From Bin75 sp965200435 (GTDB lineage: Bacteria > Nitrospirota > Nitrospiria > Nitrospirales > UBA8639): a DNA stretch of 64,000 bases. Numbering within the stretch: position 1 is the first letter of the stretch; each line of letters opens with the position of its first letter. Below, piece by piece: positions 53,692 to 62,601 of the stretch. Under the pieces are notes generated by a model. That model searched no databases and was not told where the DNA came from. It saw only the letters and a list, made by a program, of their open reading frames with translations. The DNA is taken from assembly GCA_965200435.1 (NCBI GenBank), contig OZ241337.1, forward strand, positions 868,001-932,000, given 5' to 3'. The translations under genes were made by a program, and so were the position numbers.

Positions 53692-54960
53692 TTACGCCTT
53701 TGCCTCCAGAAACGCGGGGATCCGTTCCCCACGTACGAGATCGTCGAACGTCTCGCGTTCCCGGATCACGAAATGTTCCCCGCCCTTGACTAAGATTTCC
53801 GGAACACGGGGCCTTGAATTATAATTGGACGCCATGGTGAATCCATAGGCTCCCGCGGACATGACGGCCAAAAGATCACCGGCCTTCACCGTGGGCAGGG
53901 TCCGGTTTTGGGCAAGAAAATCTCCGGATTCGCAAACGGGCCCCACTACGTCGAAGACCGCGTCCGATGCGTTCGGCACCTGACGAACCGGCAGGATGTC
54001 GTGATGGGCCTGGTACAGACTGGGCCGCAGCAGATCGTTCATGGCCGCGTCCACGATGGCGAAGTTCTTCGCGCCGGTCTCCTTGATGTAGATGACGTGC
54101 GTCAACATCACACCGGCGTTTCCCGCGATCACGCGGCCGGGTTCCATGATGATTTCGCACTGCGACGCTTGCAGGAGCGGCATGATGGCTTCGGCGTACT
54201 CCTGCGGAAGCGGCGGCGTTTCATCCGAATAGGTAATGCCGAGCCCCCCCCCGATGTTGAGATACCGGATCGGAATGCCCCGGCTTTTCAAAGTCTCGAT
54301 CAGCCCCACCACCCTTTTCAGAGAATCGACGAAGGGACTGACCTGCGTCAGTTGAGAGCCGATGTGCGCGTGTACGCCGATGACCTCGATGTTGGGGAGC
54401 GACGCCGCGGTCGTGAATTCGTCCAAGGCCCGGTCTGCGCCGATCCCGAATTTGCTCTTTTTCAACCCCGTGGTGATATAGGGATGGGTCTTGGGGTCGA
54501 TATCCGGGTTGACCCGGAGCGCCACGCGGGCGCGCCGGCCCTTTCCCCTGGCCACGTCGTTGATGGCCTGGAGTTCCGCGGGCGATTCCACGTTGAACAA
54601 CAGGATGTCGGCGTCCAGGGCATAGGCGATTTCTTCGGGACTCTTGCCGACCCCGGCGAACACGATCTTGCTTGGGGGGATGCCGGCTTGCAACGAGCGA
54701 AACAATTCGCCGCCCGACACGATGTCGGCCCCGCTGCCGAGCGACGCCATCAGCCGGAGAATGGCCAGGTTCGAATTGGCCTTCATGGCGAACGCGATGA
54801 GATGGGGAACCGAAGCGAAGGCCTGGTCAAAAGCCTGGAAATGGCGGGTCAGCGTCGCGTGACTGTAGATGTAGCAGGGCGTGCCCTGTTCCTTCGCCAG
54901 ACGTTCGAGCGGGACGTCTTCACAGAAGAGCGCATCGTTGTGATAGTGAAAATCATGCAT
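53692..54960 (-). CDS. lysA: diaminopimelate decarboxylase
   Basis: A 422-residue PLP enzyme giving L-lysine. The PLP lysine is in LIAFAMKANSNLAIL; other motifs are SGGELFRSLQAG, IGSQLTQVSPF, LNIGGGLGITY, EPGRVIAGNAGVMLTHV, and VGPVCESGDFL with the active Cys. Its start overlaps the radical SAM gene stop by eight bases. Confidence 0.97.
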   Translation of the reverse strand: MHDFHYHNDALFCEDVPLERLAKEQGTPCYIYSHATLTRHFQAFDQAFASVPHLIAFAMKANSNLAILRLMASLGSGADIVSGGELFRSLQAGIPPSKIVFAGVGKSPEEIAYALDADILLFNVESPAELQAINDVARGKGRRARVALRVNPDIDPKTHPYITTGLKKSKFGIGADRALDEFTTAASLPNIEVIGVHAHIGSQLTQVSPFVDSLKRVVGLIETLKSRGIPIRYLNIGGGLGITYSDETPPLPQEYAEAIMPLLQASQCEIIMEPGRVIAGNAGVMLTHVIYIKETGAKNFAIVDAAMNDLLRPSLYQAHHDILPVRQVPNASDAVFDVVGPVCESGDFLAQNRTLPTVKAGDLLAVMSAGAYGFTMASNYNSRPRVPEILVKGGEHFVIRERETFDDLVRGERIPAFLEAKA

Positions 54961-56824
54961 CTTGCGGCAACTCGTCGAACAATTCAGGGTCGAATAGCGT
55001 CAACCCTTCCAGGGCCGAATCAAACGCGTCCTTCAATTTCCGATAACGCAGCTTCGCATAGGGCGCCACTGCCTTGAGCACGTCCTGATCCAGGAGCATC
55101 TGGATGGCCCCGGGGGTGGCCTGACGGAGATGTTCGAAGTTGACGACGATGTCCATCCTGGCTTGTTGCGCGGCGTCCTTGATGCGGTTCAGAAGTTCCC
55201 GGGCATTCAAATGATCCAGCGTGCCCTCCAGGTCGATAAACAGCGCCACGGACGCATCGTGGCGCCGGCCCTTGATGTTCAGAAACAACTCATGCGGCTT
55301 CGCGGGCACCTTGATCTTGTGCAGGGCGTTGGGGATGAGTTGCCCGGTATCCAGCGAGGGCAGCTTCGCCTGGAGATTTTTGAGCACGGCCGCAATGGGA
55401 GAAAGTTTCCCCTGGGGACAGGATCGCTTGACCAGCTTCCGGAATTCGTAATTCATTTCGATGCGGGGGATCAGGCGTTGGCTGGTATGCCGGAGTCGAT
55501 GCCAAATGGATCTCAATGAATAGAATTCATGGTTGACCCAGAAGAATCCTTCCTGCAGTTGTTCCGGCGTCATCCGTTTGGGACGGAAGACCACGTGCTT
55601 GCCGTCGTACTTCGCCCAGTCCCGATCGAAGATCCGGCCTTCGCGGGTGTACCGGTCATACAGGGCCGTGCCGGGGAGGGGCGTCAGGACGTTGAAATAC
55701 GCCAGCTCCACCCGATTCCGGATGAGAAAATTCAACGTCGATTCGAACACGGATTCATCATCGTTATCGAACCCGAACACCATGCCCGGATTCACCATGA
55801 TGCCGTGGTCGTGAAACATCTTGATCTGGTCTTCGAATTTTCTGACCTGGTTGAAACCCTTGTTGGTTTCGGCCAGGGAATTATCGGAGATGGATTCCAT
55901 GCCCACGAACACCGAGATACAACCGCTGTCCGCGGCCAACTTGACCATCTCCGGATCGTCTCCCAAAAACAGGGTGGATTGGCACCCCCATTTGATGTTC
56001 AGGGATTTCATGGCCTGCCATAACTCTCGGCAATACGCCCGGTGACTGTTGTGCAGGTCGTCCACGAAGGCCACGATCGATCCTTCTTCGAGCCCCACCC
56101 AGACTTTCGCGGCGGTGGTCATGGCTTCCCGCAACGTTCCCGTCGCCATGCGCTCGACCAACTCGGCTCGTATCCATTCTTTGACGTTCTTGATTTCTTC
56201 GATGACTTCAGGCACCGGCCGCCGTCTGGTGGTTTTCCCGTTGAAGGGCGACACGCTGCAAAACTCGCAATCGAAATGGCAGCCGCGCGTCGTGAACGTG
56301 CAATGCCGTGTCATGTAGGAATCAGGGCTGAGAAGCTGGATCCTTGCGGCACGGTAATTGTCCAGCGCGGGAAAGTGCTCCATCCGGTAGATACGTTTCA
56401 TCTGCCCGGCTTCGAAGTCCGCGATGGCTTGCGGCCACAGGTCTTCGGCTTCCCCGCACACGATGGTGTCGCAATATTGCAGGGCTTCCTCGGGACAATA
56501 GGTGGGATGGACGCCGCCGAGCACCACGGTTTTCCCGCGTTTGCGAAATTCCGTGGCGAGTTCATACGCCCGCGGGGCGTAGCAGGTCATCACGGAGATA
56601 CCCACCAAGTCGCAGGGGTGGTCGAAGTCGATCTCCTGGACCGCCTCATCCACGAGTTGGACGTCCCAGGTAGGCGGCGTGTACGCAGCGATCACCGGCA
56701 AACTGAGTTTGGGAAACCAGATGGAGCGCCGCTCGCTTGCAGTCATGCGATACGGATTATTTCTGGGGTAGGGATCGAGGAGAAGTAACGTCCGGGGTTT
56801 CTCGCGTGCTGCGTTGGCTTCCAT
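54953..56824 (-). CDS. B12-binding-domain radical SAM protein
   Basis: A 623-residue enzyme. Residues about 1-150 form a cobalamin-binding-like domain (VVLGGVHPTYCPEEAL). The radical SAM cluster is CHFDCEFC (C-x3-C-x2-C) at about 188-195, followed by FVDDLHNSHR and FVGMESISDNSLAETNKGF. The C-terminal 120 residues (ASVALFIDLEGTLDHLNARE) resemble a STAS/SpoIIAA-like or heme-free regulatory module. The substrate is unknown. It is embedded between arg and lys genes and overlaps lysA, so it is co-expressed with amino-acid synthesis. Relatives modify lipids such as hopanoids or act in tailoring pathways. Confidence 0.8.
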   Translation of the reverse strand: MEANAAREKPRTLLLLDPYPRNNPYRMTASERRSIWFPKLSLPVIAAYTPPTWDVQLVDEAVQEIDFDHPCDLVGISVMTCYAPRAYELATEFRKRGKTVVLGGVHPTYCPEEALQYCDTIVCGEAEDLWPQAIADFEAGQMKRIYRMEHFPALDNYRAARIQLLSPDSYMTRHCTFTTRGCHFDCEFCSVSPFNGKTTRRRPVPEVIEEIKNVKEWIRAELVERMATGTLREAMTTAAKVWVGLEEGSIVAFVDDLHNSHRAYCRELWQAMKSLNIKWGCQSTLFLGDDPEMVKLAADSGCISVFVGMESISDNSLAETNKGFNQVRKFEDQIKMFHDHGIMVNPGMVFGFDNDDESVFESTLNFLIRNRVELAYFNVLTPLPGTALYDRYTREGRIFDRDWAKYDGKHVVFRPKRMTPEQLQEGFFWVNHEFYSLRSIWHRLRHTSQRLIPRIEMNYEFRKLVKRSCPQGKLSPIAAVLKNLQAKLPSLDTGQLIPNALHKIKVPAKPHELFLNIKGRRHDASVALFIDLEGTLDHLNARELLNRIKDAAQQARMDIVVNFEHLRQATPGAIQMLLDQDVLKAVAPYAKLRYRKLKDAFDSALEGLTLFDPELFDELPQDA

Positions 56825-56901
56825 GCAGCAATCTCCCTTGCGTCATCAATGTGAACGATGAGCGCAACTTATCCGAATCACGTGGCTCCGCTCAAGGCCG
56901 G

Positions 56902-57123
56902 TTATTGGGTCCCGACGGGCTGAAGCGGGGGCAACAGCACTTCCGGCTCCTCCGGGGTCGAGCGTTTCTCTTCGGCTTGTCGTTGGGCCCGGACCTTGGC
57001 TTCGATGCCAATGTCTTCCGGCGCGATGGGAGCACCCGGCATCCCGCAGCCCGCGACAAACGAAAACAGAACCGTCAACACGAGAATCCGTCGAAGAGGG
57101 AGGCGTCTGGAATCCTGCAACAT
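56902..57123 (-). CDS. small lipoprotein between argH and radical SAM gene
   Basis: A 73-residue protein from ATG 57123. The lipobox is FVAGCG after a hydrophobic stretch LRRILVLTVLFS, so the Cys is lipidated. The mature part is short and proline/glutamate rich (APIAPEDIGIEAKVRAQRQ). Small lipoproteins in this position beside argH and lysA occur in many bacteria; their role is unknown. Five bases separate it from argH. Confidence 0.75.
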   Translation of the reverse strand: MLQDSRRLPLRRILVLTVLFSFVAGCGMPGAPIAPEDIGIEAKVRAQRQAEEKRSTPEEPEVLLPPLQPVGTQ

Positions 57124-57128
57124 CTTTT

Positions 57129-58604
57129 TCAGCCTTTCGTTTTTTTTGCAAGACGCGCTTCCCATGCGTTCATCTGCCGGGTCACCTGTTTTCGGGACGT
57201 GCCCCCGATTTGAGCTTTCCGGTCAACGGCTCCTTCAATGGTCAGGTACCGCAACGCATCCTTGGAAAAATGCGGGGACGCGGCCTTGAGATCGGTCAAC
57301 GAAAGATTAGGCCATTCCCTCCCCTGCTCCAAGCAAGACCGGACCAATTGGCCGACGATGCCATGGGCTTCCCGAAAGGGGACACCCTTGTTCACCAGGT
57401 AGTCGGCCAACTCGGTGGCCAGAAGAAACCCCGATCCCACGGCACCCGAGAGTACGTCCCGACGGATGCGAAGACGCCGGACCAACTCGGCATAAATTGT
57501 GAGGCACTCTACCACAGTTTTCATGGCGTCAAAAAGGGGCTCCTTATCCTCTTGCAGGTCTCTATTGTAACTCAGAGGGAGTCCCTTGAGAGTCGTCAGA
57601 ATCGAAAGAACATGGCCGTAGACCCGCCCGGTTTTGCCGCGAATCAGTTCGGGCACGTCGGGATTTTTTTTCTGGGGCATCATGCTGCTGCCTGTACAAA
57701 AACCGTCCGGAAGCTCCACAAAGGAAAATTCTTGCGACGCCCACAAGACGAGTTCTTCGCTCAACCGGGACAGGTGCATCATGATGATGGCCAGCACCCC
57801 GAGGGTTTCCGCCACGTAATCCCGATCCGAGACTGCGTCCAGACTGTTGCGGGTCAGATCGGGAAACTCCAGCAATTTCGCAATGAAGGCCCGGTCGATC
57901 GGATAATTGTTGCCGGCCAGGGCGCCCGAACCCAGAGGCATCACGTTCACGCGTTTCCAGGCGTCCCGCACGCGCGCGTTGTCGCGCTCCAGCATTTCCA
58001 CGTACGCCAGAAAGTGATGGGCCAGCGAGACGGGTTGGGCCCGCTGAAGGTGGGTATACCCGGGAATGATGACGTCGACGTGCTCCCGGGCCTGTTCGAG
58101 AAACGCCCGTTGCAGATCTTGCAGGCGACCCTCCAACATCCGGAGGTGCTCTCTCAGGTACAGCCGGAGATCCAGCGTGACCTGATCGTTCCGGCTCCGG
58201 CCGGTATGGAGCTTCCCCCCCACCGGGCCCACCAGCTCCGTCAACCGGCGCTCCACCGCCATATGAATGTCCTCATCCGAATCCGAAAACGGAAACCGGC
58301 TGTCACGAAGCTCGTCCCGGACCTGTTCGAGCCCGCGTATCAGGGCGCGACGTTCCGTACGGGTCAGGATGTTGGCTTTTTCCAGGGCTTGGCAATGGGC
58401 GAGACTGCCCAGGATGTCGTATTCGAACAATTGCCGGTCAAAGGGCAAGGAAGACGTCAAGCGTTCGACCAATTCATTCGTGGGTTCGGTGAATCGACCT
58501 GTCCAGGCTTTTGCAGGAACACCCTGTTGAGCCCGGAGCGTTCTCCGGTCTGGGGTGGCCGCGGTCGGACGAACGCCACGCTGTCCACGTTTGCCGGAGT
58601 TCAT
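57129..58604 (-). CDS. argH: argininosuccinate lyase
   Basis: A 491-residue enzyme splitting argininosuccinate into arginine and fumarate. It shows WTGRFTEPTNELVERLTSSL, HMAVERRLTELVG, TGRSRNDQVTLDLRLYLR, GYTHLQRAQPVSLAHH, the catalytic serine loop in GSSMMPQKKNPDVPELIRGKTGR, and RDLQEDKEP. The first 28 residues are an atypical basic extension. Its start overlaps the argG stop by four bases. Confidence 0.97.
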   Translation of the reverse strand: MNSGKRGQRGVRPTAATPDRRTLRAQQGVPAKAWTGRFTEPTNELVERLTSSLPFDRQLFEYDILGSLAHCQALEKANILTRTERRALIRGLEQVRDELRDSRFPFSDSDEDIHMAVERRLTELVGPVGGKLHTGRSRNDQVTLDLRLYLREHLRMLEGRLQDLQRAFLEQAREHVDVIIPGYTHLQRAQPVSLAHHFLAYVEMLERDNARVRDAWKRVNVMPLGSGALAGNNYPIDRAFIAKLLEFPDLTRNSLDAVSDRDYVAETLGVLAIIMMHLSRLSEELVLWASQEFSFVELPDGFCTGSSMMPQKKNPDVPELIRGKTGRVYGHVLSILTTLKGLPLSYNRDLQEDKEPLFDAMKTVVECLTIYAELVRRLRIRRDVLSGAVGSGFLLATELADYLVNKGVPFREAHGIVGQLVRSCLEQGREWPNLSLTDLKAASPHFSKDALRYLTIEGAVDRKAQIGGTSRKQVTRQMNAWEARLAKKTKG

Positions 58605-59860
58605 TTCGACCGAGGCGCCTTTCGACGGGAGGTCCCCCGGGATTGCGAAGATCCCCGGGACTTGATGATCGCCAGGCGCAAGGCATTGAGCCGGATAAAC
58701 CCTTCGGCATCCTGCTGGCGATACCCCTGGTCTTGTTCGAAAGTCGCCAGATCTTCACGGTAAAGAGACGCATCGGACCGCCGGCCCGTGACCGTGCAGT
58801 TCCCCTTGTACAATGTGAGCCGAACCGTGCCGCTCACCCCGCGTTGGGCTTCATCCATCAGCCGTTGCAGCATCACGCGTTCGGGAGCGAACCAATAGCC
58901 GTAATACACGAGTTCCGCATACCGTGAAATCAGGCTATCGCGCAGGTGCAGGACCTCCCGGTCCATGGTCAACGATTCGATGCCGCGGTGCGCCGCGTGC
59001 AGGATGGTGCCTCCTGGCGTTTCATAGATCCCGCGCGACTTGATGCCCACGTACCGGTTTTCCACCAAATCCACCCGTCCGATGCCGTGTTGTCCCCCGA
59101 GCCGGTTGAGGGAACCGAGGAGGTTGGCCGGGGACAGACGCCGGCCGTTCACCGCGACCGGGTCGCCGTGCTCAAAAGCGATGTCAACCTGTTGCGGTTT
59201 GTCCGGTGCGCGTTCCGGTGAGACCGTCATCTGAAAGATGGATTCGGGTGGGGCTTTCCAGGGGTCTTCGAGGATCCCGCCCTCGTAACTGACGTGAAAC
59301 AGGTTCAAGTCCATGCTGTAAGGCTTGGCCTTGGTGGCGGTCACCGGGATACCGTGTTTTCGGGCGTACCGGATCAACTCGCCGCGGGATTGAAACGACC
59401 ATTCCCGCCACGGGGCGATGATGGCAATATCGGGGTTGATGGCCGTATACGTGAGTTCGAACCGGACTTGGTCATTTCCTTTGCCGGTGGCACCATGACT
59501 CACGGCCTGGGCCTTTTCTTTTTGCGCGATCTCGATCTGGCGCCGGGCGATCAGCGGGCGCGCGATCGAGGTGCCCAACAAATAACAGCCCTCGTACACG
59601 GCATTGGCCCGGAGCATGGGAAAGACGTAATCCTTGACGAACGTTTCCCGAAGATCCTCCATGTAGACTTTCACCGCCCCCACGTCCAGGGCCTTCTGCT
59701 TGATCGCGCGGAGATCCTCGCCCTGCCCAAGGTCCGCGCAGAAGGCGATGACCTCGGCCTGATGTTCCGTCCGGAGCCATTGCAGAATCACCGAGGTATC
59801 CAGGCCGCCGGAATAGGCCAGCACGACTTTCTTGGTCGTATGCGGTGAGCGTGTCGACAT
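58601..59860 (-). CDS. argG: argininosuccinate synthase
   Basis: A 419-residue enzyme joining citrulline and aspartate with ATP. The N-terminal P-loop is VVLAYSGGLDTSVILQWL, with ARPLIARRQIEIA, SHGATGKGNDQVRFE, and GIYETPGGTIL. The last 20 residues (SRGSSQSRGTSRRKAPRSK) are a basic extension not typical of ArgG. It is 15 bases after argF. Confidence 0.97.
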   Translation of the reverse strand: MSTRSPHTTKKVVLAYSGGLDTSVILQWLRTEHQAEVIAFCADLGQGEDLRAIKQKALDVGAVKVYMEDLRETFVKDYVFPMLRANAVYEGCYLLGTSIARPLIARRQIEIAQKEKAQAVSHGATGKGNDQVRFELTYTAINPDIAIIAPWREWSFQSRGELIRYARKHGIPVTATKAKPYSMDLNLFHVSYEGGILEDPWKAPPESIFQMTVSPERAPDKPQQVDIAFEHGDPVAVNGRRLSPANLLGSLNRLGGQHGIGRVDLVENRYVGIKSRGIYETPGGTILHAAHRGIESLTMDREVLHLRDSLISRYAELVYYGYWFAPERVMLQRLMDEAQRGVSGTVRLTLYKGNCTVTGRRSDASLYREDLATFEQDQGYRQQDAEGFIRLNALRLAIIKSRGSSQSRGTSRRKAPRSK

Positions 59861-59875
59861 CGTGGTATGAAGGTC

Positions 59876-60964
59876 TCAGAGCCAGGGCCGGCCGAGCCAC
59901 TCCGTTAAGATCGCTTTTTGAACGTGAAGACGATTTTCCGCCTGCTCCAAGACCACGGATTGCGGTCCGTCCAGCACGGCCGCGGTAATTTCCTCGCCGC
60001 GGTGGGCCGGCAGGCAATGCAGCACGATCGCTGACGGCTTAGCCCGGTGGAGCAGTCGTTCGTTCAACTGGTAGGGCGCCATGGCCTTCAGGCGTTCGGC
60101 CTGTTCGTGCTCCTGTCCCATGCTCGTCCAGACGTCCGTATAAAGGGCATCGGCGTTCTCCGCAGCCACGGACGGGTCATGGACGATCTCGATGGTCGCA
60201 CCAGTACGGCTAGCTTCCTCGCGGCTCCGTTCGACGATGCCGGGATCGGGTTGGTAGTGCGGTGGGCATCCGACCGCGACGTGCATCCCGACTTTCGCTC
60301 CGGCTTCGATCAACGAATTGGCGACATTGTTCCCATCGCCCACGTACGCGAGTTTGAAGCCTTCGAACGCGTCCGTGGCAAACGACCCTTTGACTTCCAT
60401 GATGGTGAACAGATCGGCCATGATCTGGCAGGGATGACAGAGGTCCGTCAATCCGTTGATGACCGGAACAGTCGCATGGCGGGCCCATTCCTCCAGCGTG
60501 GACTGCTCGAACGTGCGAACGACGAGCCCGTCGAGATACCGGGAAAGCACCAGGGCGGTATCAGCGAGACTTTCCCCACGGCTGAGTTGGATGGTATCGG
60601 ACGGCAGGAACACGGCCTGTCCTCCCAATTGGTGCATGCCCACTTCAAAAGAAACCCGCGTGCGGGTCGACGGTTTCTCGAACAGCAGGCCCAGCGTCAA
60701 TCCCGAAAGCCATTGGGAAGCCGGACCGGGTCGCGGAGCAGCCTTGAGTTCGCGGGCAACGCGGAACAGGCGCAAGAGTTGGTTGCCGGACACGTCGGCA
60801 ACGGCCAGCAGGTCTTTCATCCCGCTCGCCGGCGCTGCAGGTGCGTCAGCCGAAACACCGGAGTCGGGGATGGAACGTCCCAACAGAGTCATGTAGGGGA
60901 CGCCCCCCGTGCCGTCCATGATCCGAATTGCATTGCGTACAACATCGGTCCTGCCCCTCTTCAT
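59876..60964 (-). CDS. argF: ornithine carbamoyltransferase
   Basis: A trimeric enzyme making citrulline from ornithine and carbamoyl phosphate. It shows the carbamoyl-phosphate loop FEKPSTRTRVSFE, FLPSDTIQLSRGES, GLTDLCHPCQIMADL, and the ornithine site HCLPAHRGEEITAAV. The ATG at 60964 overlaps the argD stop (ATGA), giving 362 residues; the first 48 are an unusual Pro/Ala/Gly-rich extension, and homology begins MKDLLAVADV (ATG at 60820). The shorter start would give the usual 314. Confidence 0.95.
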   Translation of the reverse strand: MKRGRTDVVRNAIRIMDGTGGVPYMTLLGRSIPDSGVSADAPAAPASGMKDLLAVADVSGNQLLRLFRVARELKAAPRPGPASQWLSGLTLGLLFEKPSTRTRVSFEVGMHQLGGQAVFLPSDTIQLSRGESLADTALVLSRYLDGLVVRTFEQSTLEEWARHATVPVINGLTDLCHPCQIMADLFTIMEVKGSFATDAFEGFKLAYVGDGNNVANSLIEAGAKVGMHVAVGCPPHYQPDPGIVERSREEASRTGATIEIVHDPSVAAENADALYTDVWTSMGQEHEQAERLKAMAPYQLNERLLHRAKPSAIVLHCLPAHRGEEITAAVLDGPQSVVLEQAENRLHVQKAILTEWLGRPWL

Positions 60965-62172
60965 GAATGCGGAAGCGACTCGAGTCGTTTCTGCAGCACA
61001 CCCGATAACACGTCCAATAAGCGATCTATCTCGCCATTCGTCACAATCAACGGCGGCACGAAGCGGAGCACGTTTCCCATCGTGCAGTTGATCAATATGC
61101 GCCGGGCCAGACAGTCCCGGACGACCGGTTGCCCGTCTATGGAAAGCTCCATGCCTTGCAGGAGCCCAAGGCCGCGAACTGCCGTGACCACGAAAAACCG
61201 GTTCCGCAAGGATACGAGTCCCTCATGCAGGTAGGCCCCCGCGGCCTGGCTGCGTTCGAGCACATGGTCGTCCAGCAAGGCGTTGAGCGTGGCAAGGGCA
61301 CCGGCGCAGGACAGAGGATTCCCGCCGAACGTGGATGCATGAGAACCCGGTCCGAACGCCTGGGCCACGTCGTCGGTGGCAAGACAGGCGCCGATGGGCA
61401 GCCCGCCGCCCAGCCCCTTGGCCAGGGTCATGATATCCGGCCGGACGTTGTACTGTTCATAGGCAAAGAGCGTGCCGGTTCTTCCGATGCCGGTCTGCAC
61501 CTCGTCGACAATCAACAGCACGTCGCGGTCTCGACAGAGCGCGTGGAGTTGCTCCAGGAACGCCCGCTCGGCCACCACCACGCCCCCTTCGCCCTGTATG
61601 GGTTCGAGCATCACCGCGGCGGTGCGTTGATCCATCTGGCGTTCGACCGAGGAGACATCGTTGAAGTCGGCATACTTGAATCCTTGCGGGAGCGGCGCGA
61701 ATCCCTGCTGCACCTTGGCCTGCCCCGTTGCGGTGAGGGTGGCCAGGGTCCGGCCATGAAACGAATTGTTCATGGTGATGATCTCGTGACGGTCCGGACC
61801 GTACTTTTCAACGGAATATTTGCGTGCGAGCTTGATGGCGGCCTCATTGGCCTCTGCCCCGCTGTTGCAGAAGAACACCTTGTCGGCAAAGGAATGCGCG
61901 ACCAATCGCTCGGCGAGCAGCACTTGCGGTTCGGAATAATACAGGTTCGACGTATGCAGGAGGTGTCGCACTTGTCGCTCGATGGCCGTGAGCAGATCAG
62001 GATGCCCGTGTCCAAGCGCATTCACGGCAATGCCGGCGACAAAATCCAGATAATCCCGGTCCTCGGCGTCATAGACGGCACACCCCTTGCCCCGCACCAG
62101 GCTGATGGGGAACCGGGCATAGGTATTCATGATCGTCCGAGCGGCACGTTGTTGCAAATCTTCAGTCAGCAT
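60961..62172 (-). CDS. argD: acetylornithine aminotransferase
   Basis: A 403-residue PLP enzyme of the arginine pathway, possibly also N-succinyl-diaminopimelate aminotransferase. Start ATG 62172 (MLTEDLQQRAARTIMNTYAR). It shows FVAGIAVNALGHGHP, CNSGAEANEAAIKLAR, SFHGRTLATLTATGQ, LLIVDEVQTGIGRTG, and the PLP Lys in MTLAKGLGGGLPIGA. First gene of the operon. An open frame of 75 codons upstream is REP-like DNA, not protein. Confidence 0.96.
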   Translation of the reverse strand: MLTEDLQQRAARTIMNTYARFPISLVRGKGCAVYDAEDRDYLDFVAGIAVNALGHGHPDLLTAIERQVRHLLHTSNLYYSEPQVLLAERLVAHSFADKVFFCNSGAEANEAAIKLARKYSVEKYGPDRHEIITMNNSFHGRTLATLTATGQAKVQQGFAPLPQGFKYADFNDVSSVERQMDQRTAAVMLEPIQGEGGVVVAERAFLEQLHALCRDRDVLLIVDEVQTGIGRTGTLFAYEQYNVRPDIMTLAKGLGGGLPIGACLATDDVAQAFGPGSHASTFGGNPLSCAGALATLNALLDDHVLERSQAAGAYLHEGLVSLRNRFFVVTAVRGLGLLQGMELSIDGQPVVRDCLARRILINCTMGNVLRFVPPLIVTNGEIDRLLDVLSGVLQKRLESLPHS

Positions 62173-62601
62173 ACCGGCGAAATCTCGCGTGGAAAGAGGC
62201 GAATCTAGCACAGGGCTTCTCGGGGACGCAACGGAATGGAGGCCGCCTTCCTCTCTAAAGGCTCCCTCTCCCCAACGCGGGAGTGGGTTGAGGTGAGGGG
62301 GCCATTCACGAGGCCACACCGAAAACAGGTCCCCCCGAGCTTCTGCCAGCAGGCGTTCGTGGGGGAATTTTGGGGAACAGGAATGATCAACGAACAAAGG
62401 AACGCCTACACGAATACTGGTTGCCTCCCAAGAAGCCAGGGCAGGATAGGCGGACCGGACTGAAAAAATGGAATTTGAAAACCGTGCAGTTTACAATTGG
62501 CATAGCGTCATCCAATCATTGCGTGAAACGTCTCCCAGACACGTTCGACGACAACCGTGAAGTCGTCGAGTTGTGCTGGGCCAACTAGATCGAGGGGCTT
62601 T
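62173..62601. other. 428-bp intergenic region before FRG gene
   Basis: Contains a REP-like palindrome (CTCCCTCTCCCCAACGCGGGAG and following GGTTGAGGTGAGGG, 62260-62300), probably the argD promoter on the minus strand, and close to the FRG gene a short plus-strand frame ATGGAATTTGAAAACCG (from 62468) coding MEFENRAVYNWHSVIQSLRE. A one-base shift would extend that frame to LPDTFDDNREVVELCWAN and a stop at 62588, so a broken small gene may precede FRG. Confidence 0.4.

Noticed and set aside
54244..54252. C run in lysA as another junction artefact
   Set aside because: It codes the conserved Gly-rich LNIGGGLG motif of LysA, so it is normal coding sequence.
57210..58763. 517-codon plus-strand open frame across argH and argG
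   Set aside because: It is antisense to two clearly coding genes; long shadow frames are common at this GC content. The protein has no domain pattern.
60047..62208. Long plus-strand frames over argF and argD
   Set aside because: Shadows of the conserved minus-strand genes.
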